Shown: positions 34,915-43,315 of the stretch, piece after piece
How the letters are laid out: each line of letters begins with the position of its first letter
How positions within the stretch are numbered: position 1 is the stretch's first letter
Assembly (NCBI GenBank): GCA_903864275.1
Contig: CAIPFE010000059.1
Span: 62,001-126,000, forward strand
DNA length: 64,000 nucleotides
Source: an uncultured Mucilaginibacter sp.
GTDB taxonomy: Bacteria > Bacteroidota > Bacteroidia > Sphingobacteriales > Sphingobacteriaceae
Reading direction: 5' to 3'
Notes under the pieces: generated by a model
Database searches by the model: none
What the model was told of the DNA's origin: nothing
What the model saw: only the letters and a program-made list of their open reading frames with translations
Made by a program: the position numbers and the translations under genes

Positions 34915-36483
34915 TTATTTAGCAAAAGCAACTGATCTTGTTTCCCTGATCACGGTTACTTTTATTTGTCCCGGATAGGTCATTTCGGTTTGTATCCGGT
35001 TTGAAATATCGGCGGCCAGTATTTCTGACTGCGCATCGCTTATCTTTTCACTTTCGACAACCACGCGCAACTCACGGCCCGCCTGTATTGCAAATGTTTT
35101 CTCAACACCGGGATATGACATCGCCAATTCTTCCAGCTCTTTTAAACGCTTGATGTAACTTTCCACAACCTCGCGGCGGGCACCGGGACGGGCGCCTGAT
35201 ATCGCGTCGCAAACCTGTATAATGGGCGACAGCATCGATGTCATTTCCACTTCGTCGTGGTGGGCGCCTATGGCGTTGCAAACCTCGGGATGCTCCTTAT
35301 ACTTTTCAGCTAATTGCATACCTAAAATAGCGTGCGGCAATTCAGGGTTGTCATCAGGTACTTTACCAATATCGTGCAATAAGCCGGCACGTTTGGCAAG
35401 TTTTACATTCAGGCCCAGTTCGGCTGCCATGGTAGCACAAAAATTAGCTACCTCGCGCGAGTGCTGCAGCAGGTTTTGTCCGTAAGATGAGCGGTAACGC
35501 ATACGGCCAACCATCCGGATAAGTTCGGGATGCAGGCCGTTAATGCCCAGGTCGATCACTGTACGCTCGCCTATTTCAACTATCTCTTCTTCTATCTGCT
35601 TTTTGGTTTTAGCAACTACTTCTTCAATGCGGGCCGGGTGGATACGGCCATCCGTTACCAAACGGTGCATAGCCAGGCGTGCTATTTCGCGCCTTACGGG
35701 ATCAAAGCCCGAAAGGATTATCGCTTCAGGTGTATCATCCACAATGATCTCGATACCTGTAGCAGCTTCAAGCGCGCGGATATTCCTTCCTTCGCGGCCA
35801 ATGATCCGGCCTTTTATTTCGTCATTTTCGATATTGAAAATAGATACGGTATTCTCAATGGCGCTTTCAGTAGCGGTACGCTGGATAGTTTGGATCACTA
35901 TCTTTTTGGCTTCTTTCGTCGCGGTAAGCTTGGCTTCGTCCACAATATCTTTTATCTGCGCCATGGCCTTGCTTCTGGCCTCTTCGCGCAGGTTATCCAC
36001 CAACTGGTTCCTGGCATCCTCGGCTGATAGACCAGCAATAGTTTCCAGTTGCTGGACGTGCGAATTTTTCAGGATCTCAACTTCTTCCTGTTTCTTAACA
36101 ACAATTTCTGTTTGCCGCTCCAGGTTTTTGCGAATATTATCTATTTCACTTTCCTTGCGGTTCATGTTTTCCTGGCGCGAATTAAACGACTGCTCTTTTT
36201 GCTTCACACCATTCTCACGCTGGTTAATGTTGTTGTTTTTTTCGTTGATCTGCTGCTCATGCTCAGCCTTCATTTGTAAAAACTTCTCTTTCGCTTCCAG
36301 TAACCTATCCTTTTTCAGGATTTCTGCGTTAACTTCAGCATCTTTCAAAATCTTCTTTACTTTGTTTTGGGCTGCTATTTCCTGGTCTCTGAACAGTTTT
36401 CGCAGCAAAAATCGCCCGATGGGCACGCCGGTAAGGCCCCCTACCAACACACCGATGATAAGGTATAATATTGTTGAACTCAT
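34915..36483 (-). CDS. rny: Ribonuclease Y
   Basis: Membrane-anchored endoribonuclease that starts mRNA decay. The 522 residues give one N-terminal transmembrane helix (about 3-25), a long charged coiled coil (about 35-195), a KH domain (GRIIGREGRNIRALEAATGIEIIVDD) and an HD phosphohydrolase domain (AKRAGLLHDIGKV). It follows zapA across a gap that may hold a small RNA. pheT, a coiled-coil gene, zapA and rny in this order is a recurring Bacteroidota arrangement. Confidence 0.95.
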   Translation of the reverse strand: MSSTILYLIIGVLVGGLTGVPIGRFLLRKLFRDQEIAAQNKVKKILKDAEVNAEILKKDRLLEAKEKFLQMKAEHEQQINEKNNNINQRENGVKQKEQSFNSRQENMNRKESEIDNIRKNLERQTEIVVKKQEEVEILKNSHVQQLETIAGLSAEDARNQLVDNLREEARSKAMAQIKDIVDEAKLTATKEAKKIVIQTIQRTATESAIENTVSIFNIENDEIKGRIIGREGRNIRALEAATGIEIIVDDTPEAIILSGFDPVRREIARLAMHRLVTDGRIHPARIEEVVAKTKKQIEEEIVEIGERTVIDLGINGLHPELIRMVGRMRYRSSYGQNLLQHSREVANFCATMAAELGLNVKLAKRAGLLHDIGKVPDDNPELPHAILGMQLAEKYKEHPEVCNAIGAHHDEVEMTSMLSPIIQVCDAISGARPGARREVVESYIKRLKELEELAMSYPGVEKTFAIQAGRELRVVVESEKISDAQSEILAADISNRIQTEMTYPGQIKVTVIRETRSVAFAK

Positions 36484-36714
36484 TTTTGGTTATAAATATA
36501 TAATTGGTATAAATAAAAAAACCGCGTCTAAATTTTTAAGCATCATGTATTTAAAAACTTCTTTAGGGATATTGGAACTCATGGGTTACCGTTAAAAGTA
36601 AACGATTAACGCATGCCTCTTTGATCCTCAGATATTGAAGCGTTAAGTTTTTAATAGTGAAACTTAAAATTTAACCGCGGTTAAATCTTAATAGCTCTGT
36701 ATGTATAAAGAACG
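36484..36714 (-). other. Gap between zapA and rny; possible small RNA
   Basis: A 231-nt gap with no open frame. It contains the palindrome TTAACCGCGGTTAA (about 36672-36685), a TTAACGC/GCGTTAA pair spanning a 27-nt loop (about 36606-36650), and on the minus strand ends in GACGCGGTTTTTTTATT near the rny start side. The gap follows zapA, where 6S RNA (ssrS) lies in some bacteria. No 6S fold was verified; the call is only a candidate. Confidence 0.3.
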
Positions 36715-37008
36715 TTATTGCTTTGAAAAAAATTGGGTCAGCAAATAATCCAGCTGGTAAACTTTTTCGGTTACCTCCGTATCATCAACTGTAACTTTCA
36801 TGTCGGCTTTTAATGCGGATGTTGCATAATGCAGCACACACATCGAAAGCAGATCTTGTTTATCCCTCACGGCATAATTTTCCTGATATTCTTTTATCCG
36901 GTCATTAATTAGTTTGGCTGCCCTACGTATTACTTCTTCCTCTTCCATGTTTACCTTTAAAGGGTAAACCCTGTCAGCAATATTTATTTTTATGGAGATT
37001 TCTCCCAT
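36715..37008 (-). CDS. zapA: Cell division protein ZapA
   Basis: FtsZ-associated protein that bundles FtsZ filaments at midcell. The 97 residues show GEISIKINIADRVYPLKVNMEEEEVIRRAAKLINDRIKEYQENYAVRDKQDLLSMCVLHYA, the globular head, then a C-terminal helix. It follows a coiled-coil gene by 20 nt. Confidence 0.88.
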   Translation of the reverse strand: MGEISIKINIADRVYPLKVNMEEEEVIRRAAKLINDRIKEYQENYAVRDKQDLLSMCVLHYATSALKADMKVTVDDTEVTEKVYQLDYLLTQFFSKQ

Positions 37009-37028
37009 TTTAGCTTTTCACTTTTGTA

Positions 37029-37316
37029 CTACTTTTTTAATAATACAATACACTTATCAATTTCTTGCACAAATTCGTTAATTTTTTGCTTTATGTCAAG
37101 ACTTTTTTCATTTGTTTCTGAAAAAGATTTTGCCATTTTCAAAGCACGGAGCTTTTCTTCCAGTTCTTTGGTCTTATTTTTACTTGCATCCAGGGCCACT
37201 GTGAGCGCCTCGCTCTCCAATTTCAACAGGTCATTTTCCTCCTGCAAAGCACCACAAAGCTCTATTAAGCGCTCCGTTCTGTCTACAATTGAATTTAATT
37301 GATCGGCTAGGGCCAT
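37029..37316 (-). CDS. Small coiled-coil protein upstream of zapA
   Basis: 95 residues, almost all helix-forming, with heptad-like leucines from LIELCGALQEENDLLKLESEALTVAL to ELEEKLRALKMAKSF. It has no signal peptide or membrane span. It resembles ZapB-like division partners in size and form, but no clear family match is seen. Its position 20 nt before zapA suggests a role in division; this is inference. Confidence 0.65.
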   Translation of the reverse strand: MALADQLNSIVDRTERLIELCGALQEENDLLKLESEALTVALDASKNKTKELEEKLRALKMAKSFSETNEKSLDIKQKINEFVQEIDKCIVLLKK

Positions 37317-37319
37317 TGT

Positions 37320-37438
37320 TTGTTGATTGAGTTTATTAGGTTGATTAAGTTAATTTGTAGTTTATGTTAATAATGGTGAAATATATTGAATAATTTTTAA
37401 AAATCAATCAACTCCTCTCCCAATCAACTTAATCAACC
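37320..37438. repeat. Palindromic word-repeat element (GTTGATTAAG type)
   Basis: Left arm 37320-37353 (TTGATTGAGTTTATTAGG, TTGATTAAGTTAATTT) and right arm 37401-37438 (AATCAATCAACTCC, CCAATCAACTTAATCAACC) are reverse complements. It lies between pheT and the coiled-coil gene, starting 5 nt after the pheT stop on the minus strand. Confidence 0.83.
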
Positions 37439-37443
37439 GATCG

Positions 37444-39858
37444 CTACCTCCTTATCTCCGCTCCTGCTTCTTTTTCTAAGTTATAAATTAATTTTTGCAT
37501 TGTCGCATCAATCGCTTTATCGGTCAGGGTTTTTTCATTATCCTGCAAAGTAAAACTCAACGCGTACGATTTTTTGCCTGCCGGGAGTTTATCGCCTTCG
37601 TAAACATCAAAAACATTTATTTCCTGCAAAAGCTTCCGCTCAGTTTTTTGTGCGATCTGTTTTAACTGTCCGAAAGTTACCGATTTGTCGATCAGCATCG
37701 AGAGGTCGCGCCGTACGGCCGGAAATTTTGAGACTTCTTCATAAATAATTTTATTTTTTCGCACCGATTTAAGGATCATATCAAAATCAAAATCGGCGTA
37801 AAAAACTTCCTTATCCAAATCAACCTTTTTCAGGGAGCCGTTTGCTACTGCGCCGAATTTCACCAACTGTTTGTTATTGCGTTTGTATTGCAAACCGTAA
37901 GTTAGTTTTTTGCAGGTGGCATCCTCAACGGCGATATCGTCAATACTCAATTTTGCAATAATGCCATCGACTATAGCCTTTAAATTATAGAACGAAACCG
38001 GGGTAACCTTTTGGTTCCATTGCTCTGATCTCCCGGCCCCCGCAAGAAAAATAGCGAAGCGCTGGACTTCGATATATTTGTCTTCATCTACCGAATAAAC
38101 TTTGCCAAACTCAAATAGCTTTAAGTCGGCGTTTCGCCGGTTTTGGTTATAAGCTACGGCTTCCAGCCCTGAATACAGCATCGATTGGCGCATCACATCC
38201 AGGTCGTTGCTCAATGGGTTTAATATCTTTACCGCCTTGTCAAGGTTTGAAGAGTAAGCCGATCTTGTTAAGGAGTTTGACATGATCTCGTTAAACCCGT
38301 TGCCAATAAGCAGATCGGACAACAGGCTTTGCACCGAATCCTTCTCGGGCCGCGCAGAGTTATTTAACGACGCTCTTACCTGGGTTGGTATCTCGATGTT
38401 GTTGTAACCGTAAATGCGCAGGATCTCTTCTACTATATCTACATCTCGGGTAATATCCACCCGGTAAGGCGGCACTTTTAACGATAATCCTTCCGCAGTT
38501 TCGCCAACTATCTCAATTTCCAGGGCCCTTAAAATGCTTTTTATCTCTTCGTGCGAAATTGCTTTGCCTATCAGCCGGTCAATATTTTTGTAGGTTACTT
38601 CAACGGCAAAAGGCTCAACCGGATTGGGGTAATGATCAGAAATTTCGGAGGAGATCGATCCGCCTGCAACCTCCCGTATCAACAAGGCCGCACGCTTTAA
38701 GGCAAAGACCGTCATGTTCGGATCAGTCCCGCGCTCGAACCTGAACGAGGCATCGGTTTTTAACCCATGCCTTTTCGATGTTTTACGGACAGAGACAGCA
38801 TTAAAATAAGCGCTTTCCAGGAAGATATTCTTCGTCGTTTCCTTAACCCCCGATCCTATCCCGCCAAAAACGCCGGCTATGCACATCGGTTCCCCCGATC
38901 CATTGCAAATCATCAGGTCATCAGCAGAAAGTTTGCGCTCGACGCCATCCAACGTTATAAACGGCGTCCCTTCAGCGCAGTTTTTTACGATGATCGTATT
39001 CCCCTTTACTGCATCGGCATCAAAGGCATGCAGGGGCTGCCCCAGGTCGTGCAAAACATAATTGGTAGCGTCTACAATGTTATTGATAGACCGTATGCCT
39101 ATAACCGCCAAGCGTTCCCGCAGCCATTTTGGCGATTCCTTTACTTCAACACCCGAAATAGTTACGCCCGAATATCGCGGGCAAGCCTGCTCATTCTCAA
39201 CAATAACTTTAATGGGCAGGTTAGCATTGTCAACCTTAAATGCGGAAACATCAGGCTTTTGAATTGCTATCTTTAAAAAGGCCGCTATATCACGGGCAGC
39301 ACCCAGGTGCGAAGCTGCGTCGGCACGGTTGGGTGTCAGGCCAATTTCGTAAACATAATCGTCGGTTATTTTAAAATGATCTTTAACCAGCGTTCCGATC
39401 ACCGCATTATATTCAAGTTCTATGATGCCCGCGTGATCGGTACCCAGGCCAATTTCATCTTCGGCGCAGATCATCCCTTCGGATACCTCGCCCCTTATTT
39501 TTGATTTATTGATCTTAAAAGGATCGCCAACGGTAGGATATACCGTTGCGCCTACGGTAGCAACAACAACCCTTTGCCCCGCGGCAACGTTATGCGCTCC
39601 GCAAACGATCTGCAATTCATCGCCCGTGCCTATATCAACTTTGGTAACCCGCAGCCGGTCGGCATTGGGGTGCTGATAAGCTTCCTTCACATGGCCAACC
39701 ACCAAACCCTCCAGCCCGCCGGGAATTGCCTGAACCTTCTCAAGGCTCTCCACCTCCAAACCGGTACCGGTAAGTATTTTTGAGATTTCTTCCGGGGTTT
39801 TATCAGCCCCGATGGTTCCGGAGATAAATTCTTTAAGCCAATTGTAGGATATCTTCAT
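37444..39858 (-). CDS. pheT: Phenylalanyl-tRNA synthetase beta subunit
   Basis: Structural and tRNA-binding subunit of PheRS, with PheS coded elsewhere. The 804 residues hold an EMAP-like tRNA-binding domain (about 43-155, GLVVGHVKEAYQHPNADRL), the B3/B4 editing domain (about 215-400), B5 (YKNIDRLIGKAISHEEIKSIL) and a C-terminal FDX-ACB anticodon domain (SKFPAVRRDLSMLIDKS). It has its own -7 box and leads the run pheT, coiled coil, zapA. Confidence 0.96.
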   Translation of the reverse strand: MKISYNWLKEFISGTIGADKTPEEISKILTGTGLEVESLEKVQAIPGGLEGLVVGHVKEAYQHPNADRLRVTKVDIGTGDELQIVCGAHNVAAGQRVVVATVGATVYPTVGDPFKINKSKIRGEVSEGMICAEDEIGLGTDHAGIIELEYNAVIGTLVKDHFKITDDYVYEIGLTPNRADAASHLGAARDIAAFLKIAIQKPDVSAFKVDNANLPIKVIVENEQACPRYSGVTISGVEVKESPKWLRERLAVIGIRSINNIVDATNYVLHDLGQPLHAFDADAVKGNTIIVKNCAEGTPFITLDGVERKLSADDLMICNGSGEPMCIAGVFGGIGSGVKETTKNIFLESAYFNAVSVRKTSKRHGLKTDASFRFERGTDPNMTVFALKRAALLIREVAGGSISSEISDHYPNPVEPFAVEVTYKNIDRLIGKAISHEEIKSILRALEIEIVGETAEGLSLKVPPYRVDITRDVDIVEEILRIYGYNNIEIPTQVRASLNNSARPEKDSVQSLLSDLLIGNGFNEIMSNSLTRSAYSSNLDKAVKILNPLSNDLDVMRQSMLYSGLEAVAYNQNRRNADLKLFEFGKVYSVDEDKYIEVQRFAIFLAGAGRSEQWNQKVTPVSFYNLKAIVDGIIAKLSIDDIAVEDATCKKLTYGLQYKRNNKQLVKFGAVANGSLKKVDLDKEVFYADFDFDMILKSVRKNKIIYEEVSKFPAVRRDLSMLIDKSVTFGQLKQIAQKTERKLLQEINVFDVYEGDKLPAGKKSYALSFTLQDNEKTLTDKAIDATMQKLIYNLEKEAGAEIRR

Positions 39859-39878
39859 TGTAGCACGATAGTAATCGG

Positions 39879-39886
39879 CAAAGATA
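39879..39886 (-). promoter_or_regulatory. -7 promoter box for pheT
   Basis: TATCTTTG on the minus strand matches TAnnTTTG and ends 20 nt before the pheT ATG. A GATTTCGGA repeat arm lies just upstream. Confidence 0.55.
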
Positions 39887-39890
39887 TAAA

Positions 39891-39927
39891 GATTTCGGAA
39901 GTCGGATTTCCGATTTCGGATTTATCG
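39891..39927. repeat. Single repeat arm (GATTTCGGA type)
   Basis: GATTTCGGAAGTCGG then GATTTCGGATTTA. The matching reverse-complement arm is at 40440-40482, about 500 bp away, so the two arms bracket the small gene at 40131-40361. Confidence 0.7.
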
Positions 39928-39984
39928 CAGGAAAATCTGGTTTGAGCCTTGCTATTAGTCTGAAGATTAAAAAGCGGAAGTCGC

Positions 39985-40097
39985 GCAGAACTTGTTTCGG
40001 CATCCCACAACACATGTAGCTAAGCGATACGTAGCCCGCAAGATAGGTGACGGGGATGGCGTTTACTTAGCAAATGGGGTGCTGAAACAAGTTCAGC
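39985..40097. mobile_element. MITE-like inverted repeat (GAACTTGTTTC family)
   Basis: Ends GCAGAACTTGTTTCGGCATCCC (about 39985-40006) and GGGGTGCTGAAACAAGTTCAGC (about 40076-40097) are inverted copies around a 70-nt core without a coding frame. Similar GAACTTGTTTCAG hairpins are scattered in many bacterial genomes; no transposase is present here. Confidence 0.6.
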
Positions 40098-40130
40098 ATA
40101 ACGTAGCGGTCTTAAAGGGGCTTTACGCCC

Positions 40131-40361
40131 TTATTCCTTCTTCTTAGCCTTAGGCTCGTCCTCATCCAGATTCAAAGTATAGGCTGATTCTGAAGCATCA
40201 TAGGCTCTCGTCAATTTATCCGGGTCGGCATAATCAACGGTATCGCCTGGCTCCGGGGCATCGTCAAGGCCGTTTGAATGAATGTCCTGCTGGCTTGGCT
40301 GATCTTCAGCATCCTGGCTTTCTGAATCGTCGAGTGGTATCTGGTTATCTGGAATAATCAT
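40131..40361 (-). CDS. Small acidic protein, unknown function
   Basis: 76 residues with a strongly acidic, Gln/Ser-rich sequence (DDSESQDAEDQPSQQD) and a Lys-rich end (EDEPKAKKKE). It has no signal peptide, membrane span or recognised domain and is probably disordered. The coding case rests on an ATG, an unbroken frame and a normal stop; a chance frame is possible. It lies between a MITE-like hairpin and a repeat arm. Confidence 0.45.
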   Translation of the reverse strand: MIIPDNQIPLDDSESQDAEDQPSQQDIHSNGLDDAPEPGDTVDYADPDKLTRAYDASESAYTLNLDEDEPKAKKKE

Positions 40362-40439
40362 GGTTGATTTTTATTTGATGTTAGATTAGAACGCTAAAGT
40401 TAGAAGGTTGTTTCCGGTATACAAGCTAAAATCCAAAAA

Positions 40440-40482
40440 TAACAATTCCGAATTAATAAATCCGACATCGAACATCCGATAT
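40440..40482. repeat. Single repeat arm (TCCGACATC / GATTTCGGA type) after radC
   Basis: AAATCCGACATCGAACATCCGATATC is the reverse complement of the word type at 39891-39927. On the minus strand it begins within one base of the radC stop codon. Confidence 0.75.
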
Positions 40483-41207
40483 CAAAACAGCCCGTCATCC
40501 GCAAAGCTGTAGTAGCCGTTATCTGTAATGATCAAATGATCAGTTACCATAATATCCAGTATTCTGCCCGCATCCGCTATTCTTTTGGTGAGCACCATGT
40601 CTTCGTGACTTGGCTTCAAATTCCCCGAAGGGTGGTTATGAACAAGCACGATGCCGTTTGCCTTGTATTGCAACGCCGCGCCGAAGATAATTTTAAGATC
40701 GATGAGTGTGTTTGACAAACCGCCTTTGCTTACCAGTTCCTTACCCAATACTTTACCCGACCTGCCTGTTAGTATTATCCAAAATTCCTCGTGTTGCAAA
40801 TCCACCAGGTGGCGGCGCATGATATCATAGCCATCTTTGCTGAAGCCGATAAATTCTGGAGGCTTACTTTCGGTATCGTTACGCCTGCGGCCTATTTCAA
40901 GCGCCGCAATTATAGAAATTGCTTTGGCCTCGCCAATGCCTTTAAAGTTGGAAAGCTCGTTGATGGATGCTTTGCCGAGATTGTTCAGGTCATTATCATA
41001 ATGATGAAGGATGCGCTTGCTTAATTCAACAGCCGTTTCATTACGGCTACCCGAACCTATTAGGATGGCGATCAACTCGGCATCAGTTAAGGCGCGCCTG
41101 CCCTGTGCGCTTAGCTTTTCGCGCGGACGGTCAGCTTCTGCCCATGATTTTATGCCGATCTTGTTGTCGTAATTTTCCACGGCATTAAAGTAATAAAGAT
41201 TTGCCAT
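40482..41207 (-). CDS. radC: RadC family JAB domain protein
   Basis: 241 residues with an N-terminal UPF0758 region (SWAEADRPREKL; two helix-hairpin-helix-like loops, LSNFKGIGEAKAISI) and a C-terminal JAB/MPN+ domain with a full metal motif: HNHPSG at 190-195 followed by Pro199-Ser200 and Asp203, with Glu140/141 upstream. The original link to DNA repair in E. coli is doubtful; the family's role is unresolved, though members occur with mobile elements and competence. The start ATG at 41207 is the only one ahead of the conserved SWAEADRPRE. Confidence 0.88.
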   Translation of the reverse strand: MANLYYFNAVENYDNKIGIKSWAEADRPREKLSAQGRRALTDAELIAILIGSGSRNETAVELSKRILHHYDNDLNNLGKASINELSNFKGIGEAKAISIIAALEIGRRRNDTESKPPEFIGFSKDGYDIMRRHLVDLQHEEFWIILTGRSGKVLGKELVSKGGLSNTLIDLKIIFGAALQYKANGIVLVHNHPSGNLKPSHEDMVLTKRIADAGRILDIMVTDHLIITDNGYYSFADDGLF

Positions 41208-41248
41208 CTTTCAAAAAGATGATAAATCTTGCAGGCTACTGCAAAATC

Positions 41249-41713
41249 TTACTGTTTAAGTGCCGAATCCCAATGCTCTGCAACTTTCCCGTTTTCAATA
41301 CGCAGCATATCAAACCAGGTTGTGGTATATTGCTTTGTCGCGTCTTTAGGGTCGGGGTTTACCTGTTTAAAGCTAAGCACCACCCGGTCGCCTTCTGCAA
41401 CTATGGCAATTATTGGGGCTTTAATAGTGTCGGCGATCGGCTGCGGTTTGGCAAACTTCCCAAAAAAATCAATAAAGCCCTGCCTACCTGTAGGCACGTT
41501 CGGATTATGCTGAATATAAGTTTCTGTCATATATTGGGGGGCTAGTTCCAAATGCCCACCTTCCAGCACCGAACGCCAGAAATCATAAACAATCTTTTTG
41601 TTTTGGGCAAGCGTAGCGTCTTTGCTGTACAGCATCGCTTTCTGATTTTGGGCAAAAGCCCCGGCGGCAAATAAAACAGCAAAAAGACTTAATAAAAGTA
41701 GTTTCTTTTTCAT
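41249..41713 (-). CDS. Secreted SnoaL-like (NTF2-fold) protein
   Basis: Signal peptide MKKKLLLLSLFAVLFAAGAFA, then 133 residues with the SnoaL-like pattern: IVYDFWRSVLEGGHLELAPQYMTETYIQHNPNVPTGRQGFIDFF, EGDRVVLSFKQ and LRIENGKVAEHWD. SnoaL-like proteins include polyketide cyclases, but most secreted ones have unknown function. It is alone on its transcript as far as seen. Confidence 0.78.
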   Translation of the reverse strand: MKKKLLLLSLFAVLFAAGAFAQNQKAMLYSKDATLAQNKKIVYDFWRSVLEGGHLELAPQYMTETYIQHNPNVPTGRQGFIDFFGKFAKPQPIADTIKAPIIAIVAEGDRVVLSFKQVNPDPKDATKQYTTTWFDMLRIENGKVAEHWDSALKQ

Positions 41714-42011
41714 TTAATGAATTTTAATGTTTTTATATTCTTATAAATTGAACCACTGCAATCGTATTGCCAAACTTTAATCTATTGGTTTACAAATTGT
41801 TATATAAGTACAACATGCCTGACCGTCCGTTTTCAGTACTGAGCCGTTCGGTTTCGTACAGTAAAACAGTAGACAATATAGAAATAGATGGATATGTTTC
41901 AAAATAAAAATGTTGCCATCTGGGCAATTCTGCATTAACTATACTTCGCAGTAGCCCCGGCACTTCCAGGAGACAGCGCTTCAGGAATGCCCTTAAAGAT
42001 CAAATTAGATT
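41714..42011. other. Gap without a supported gene
   Basis: Nearly 300 bases up to the terminator at 42012. AT-rich near 41714-41800. I see no coding frame of substance, and only an imperfect palindrome about 41830-41870 (CAGTACTGAGCCGTTCGG and TTTCGTACAGT). No other structure is supported. Confidence 0.4.
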
Positions 42012-42056
42012 AAAAAAAATGTCCTCTCACGAAGCCTTTCGGGCCAGTAGAGGACA
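42012..42056 (-). terminator. Rho-independent terminator
   Basis: On the minus strand TGTCCTCT pairs with AGAGGACA, with an inner GGCCCGAAAGGC hairpin, followed by eight T. It closes the small secreted-protein gene at 42099-42524. Confidence 0.82.
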
Positions 42057-42062
42057 CCTATT

Positions 42063-42096
42063 TAAATCCGAAATCGAACATCCGACATCCGAAATC
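42063..42096. repeat. Single repeat arm (TCCGAAATC type)
   Basis: AAATCCGAAATCGAACATCC then GACATCCGAAATC, the same words as at 21807-21839 and 53652-53687. On the minus strand it starts three bases after the stop of the gene at 42099-42524. Confidence 0.78.
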
Positions 42097-42098
42097 CC

Positions 42099-42524
42099 TC
42101 ACATCGCTTCCTCAAATTTATCGGCACTAACCCTGATCCTGTCATCGGACATGCCTTCCATTTCAAATAACAGGGTAACTTTCCCGTCTTTGCCTTCAAT
42201 GGTAATGGTCACATTTTTGTCCGATCCCGAATCATCGCTCAAAGTGGCTTTTATTATGGTTTTTCCGTTTTTATAGGGCACTGTCCAGTTGCAGGAATTG
42301 GATTTTATCGGACCTGCCATCTTGTGTTCGCCATTTACAGTAATAGTCAGGTCTGATTTGCCGATCTCGACCACTGCTTTTTCATCCTCCGTCCGGACCA
42401 CGACGCCACTGGGATCAAGGTGCTCTGTTTTTGAAGTGGTAAAGATAACTTTTTTGTCGCACTGTGCGAAGCAAATAGTGCTGCCTGCAACCAGCAGGGA
42501 GAGGAAAAGGATAATTGTTTTCAT
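42099..42524 (-). CDS. Small secreted protein, unknown function
   Basis: 141 residues with signal peptide MKTIILFLSLLVAGSTICFAQ. The mature part is all-beta in look (KKVIFTTSKTEHLDPSG; KAVVEIGKSDLTITVNGEHKMAG; NVTITIEGKDGKVTLLFEMEG). No family is recognised. It may be a periplasmic or surface protein. Ends in its own terminator. Confidence 0.65.
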   Translation of the reverse strand: MKTIILFLSLLVAGSTICFAQCDKKVIFTTSKTEHLDPSGVVVRTEDEKAVVEIGKSDLTITVNGEHKMAGPIKSNSCNWTVPYKNGKTIIKATLSDDSGSDKNVTITIEGKDGKVTLLFEMEGMSDDRIRVSADKFEEAM

Positions 42525-42531
42525 AATGAGT

Positions 42532-42616
42532 TTTAATTGTTGTAAAAGTTGTAATTGTTGTAAAAGTTAAAATAGTAATGCTATGACTTAATAACCCAAT
42601 GACTAATGACTAATGA
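42532..42616. repeat. Word repeats (GTTGTAAA and GACTAATGAC types)
   Basis: TTGTTGTAAAAGTTGTAA and again TTGTTGTAAAAGTT at 42536-42569, then CAATGACTAATGACTAATGAC to 42616. The second block begins directly at the stop codon of the gene at 42617 (minus strand). No matching reverse arm was found for either. Confidence 0.65.
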
Positions 42617-43006
42617 CTATCTCCCCGCCAAAAGCGCTTTTACACCTTCGCACATTCTTTTTATGCGGTAATAGGAGGCCGTGGAGTTTTTCCTTTTGTC
42701 GATGGCTATTTTCAGTTTTCCGGGCGACTCTTTGATATAAAAAACTGTTTTATCAGCCAGGGAGGTAGTTACATCGAAGTAGTCGTTTTCAGAATCACCG
42801 AGTTGGTTCGGGCTTATATTTTTATTGATGTAATGGTAAACCGCCCGCGAATTGCCTTCAGCATAGGAGGCAGTAAAAGTATAGGTATCATCATTCTCAC
42901 TGATAGCAATTGATGTGTCATGATCGTTTACTTCAAGTTTCGACCAGACCAGGAAAATACTCAAAGAAACTATGCAAAAAGCGGTTAGATAAAAGCTTGT
43001 TTTCAT
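42617..43006 (-). CDS. Small secreted or anchored protein, unknown function
   Basis: 129 residues, hydrophobic N-terminus MKTSFYLTAFCIVSLSIFLVWS that could be a signal peptide or anchor, then a polar beta-rich domain (DTYTFTASYAEGNSRAVYHYINKNISPN) and a basic helical end (RKNSTASYYRIKRMCEGVKALLAG). No family is recognised. A clear -7 box lies about 65 nt upstream. Confidence 0.62.
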   Translation of the reverse strand: MKTSFYLTAFCIVSLSIFLVWSKLEVNDHDTSIAISENDDTYTFTASYAEGNSRAVYHYINKNISPNQLGDSENDYFDVTTSLADKTVFYIKESPGKLKIAIDKRKNSTASYYRIKRMCEGVKALLAGR

Positions 43007-43315
43007 TTTGGCTGTGGTTTTACGTTAAACATTGCGACCTCTTTTTTACCTGTGTTGGGTTATGTTAAACCAAAGATATGTGTTTTATATAGTAATATGC
43101 AATACATAGTTCTATAATCAGTTTATTTTTATTTTAAACTATTGATAATCAGTTAAATAATTTTATAACTGTTTACTGAATTGGACAATGTAAACCAAAA
43201 AGGCCCCTTTTTCGTAAACAATAAAATACTGAATCTGCGATTTTAGAAATGTCGGTGATTAAACATATTTACACCTATTCAACACAAAAACATAATAGTC
43301 AGGTATATATAAAAT
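43007..43315. other. Gap without a supported gene
   Basis: 309 bases, AT-rich. It contains the -7 box at 43071-43078 for the leftward gene and a short palindrome AAAAAGGCCCCTTTTT near 43196-43212. The promoter of the rightward GAF gene is not evident. No coding frame was found. Confidence 0.4.
43071..43078 (-). promoter_or_regulatory. -7 promoter box
   Basis: TATCTTTG on the minus strand matches TAnnTTTG. It implies a leader of about 60 nt for the gene starting at 43006. Confidence 0.5.

Noticed and set aside
35543..36595. A 350-residue open frame on the plus strand opposite rny
   Set aside because: It is antisense to the well-conserved coiled-coil, KH and HD regions of RNase Y. Its Ser/Ile/Phe-rich composition is typical of a shadow frame and no motif is seen.
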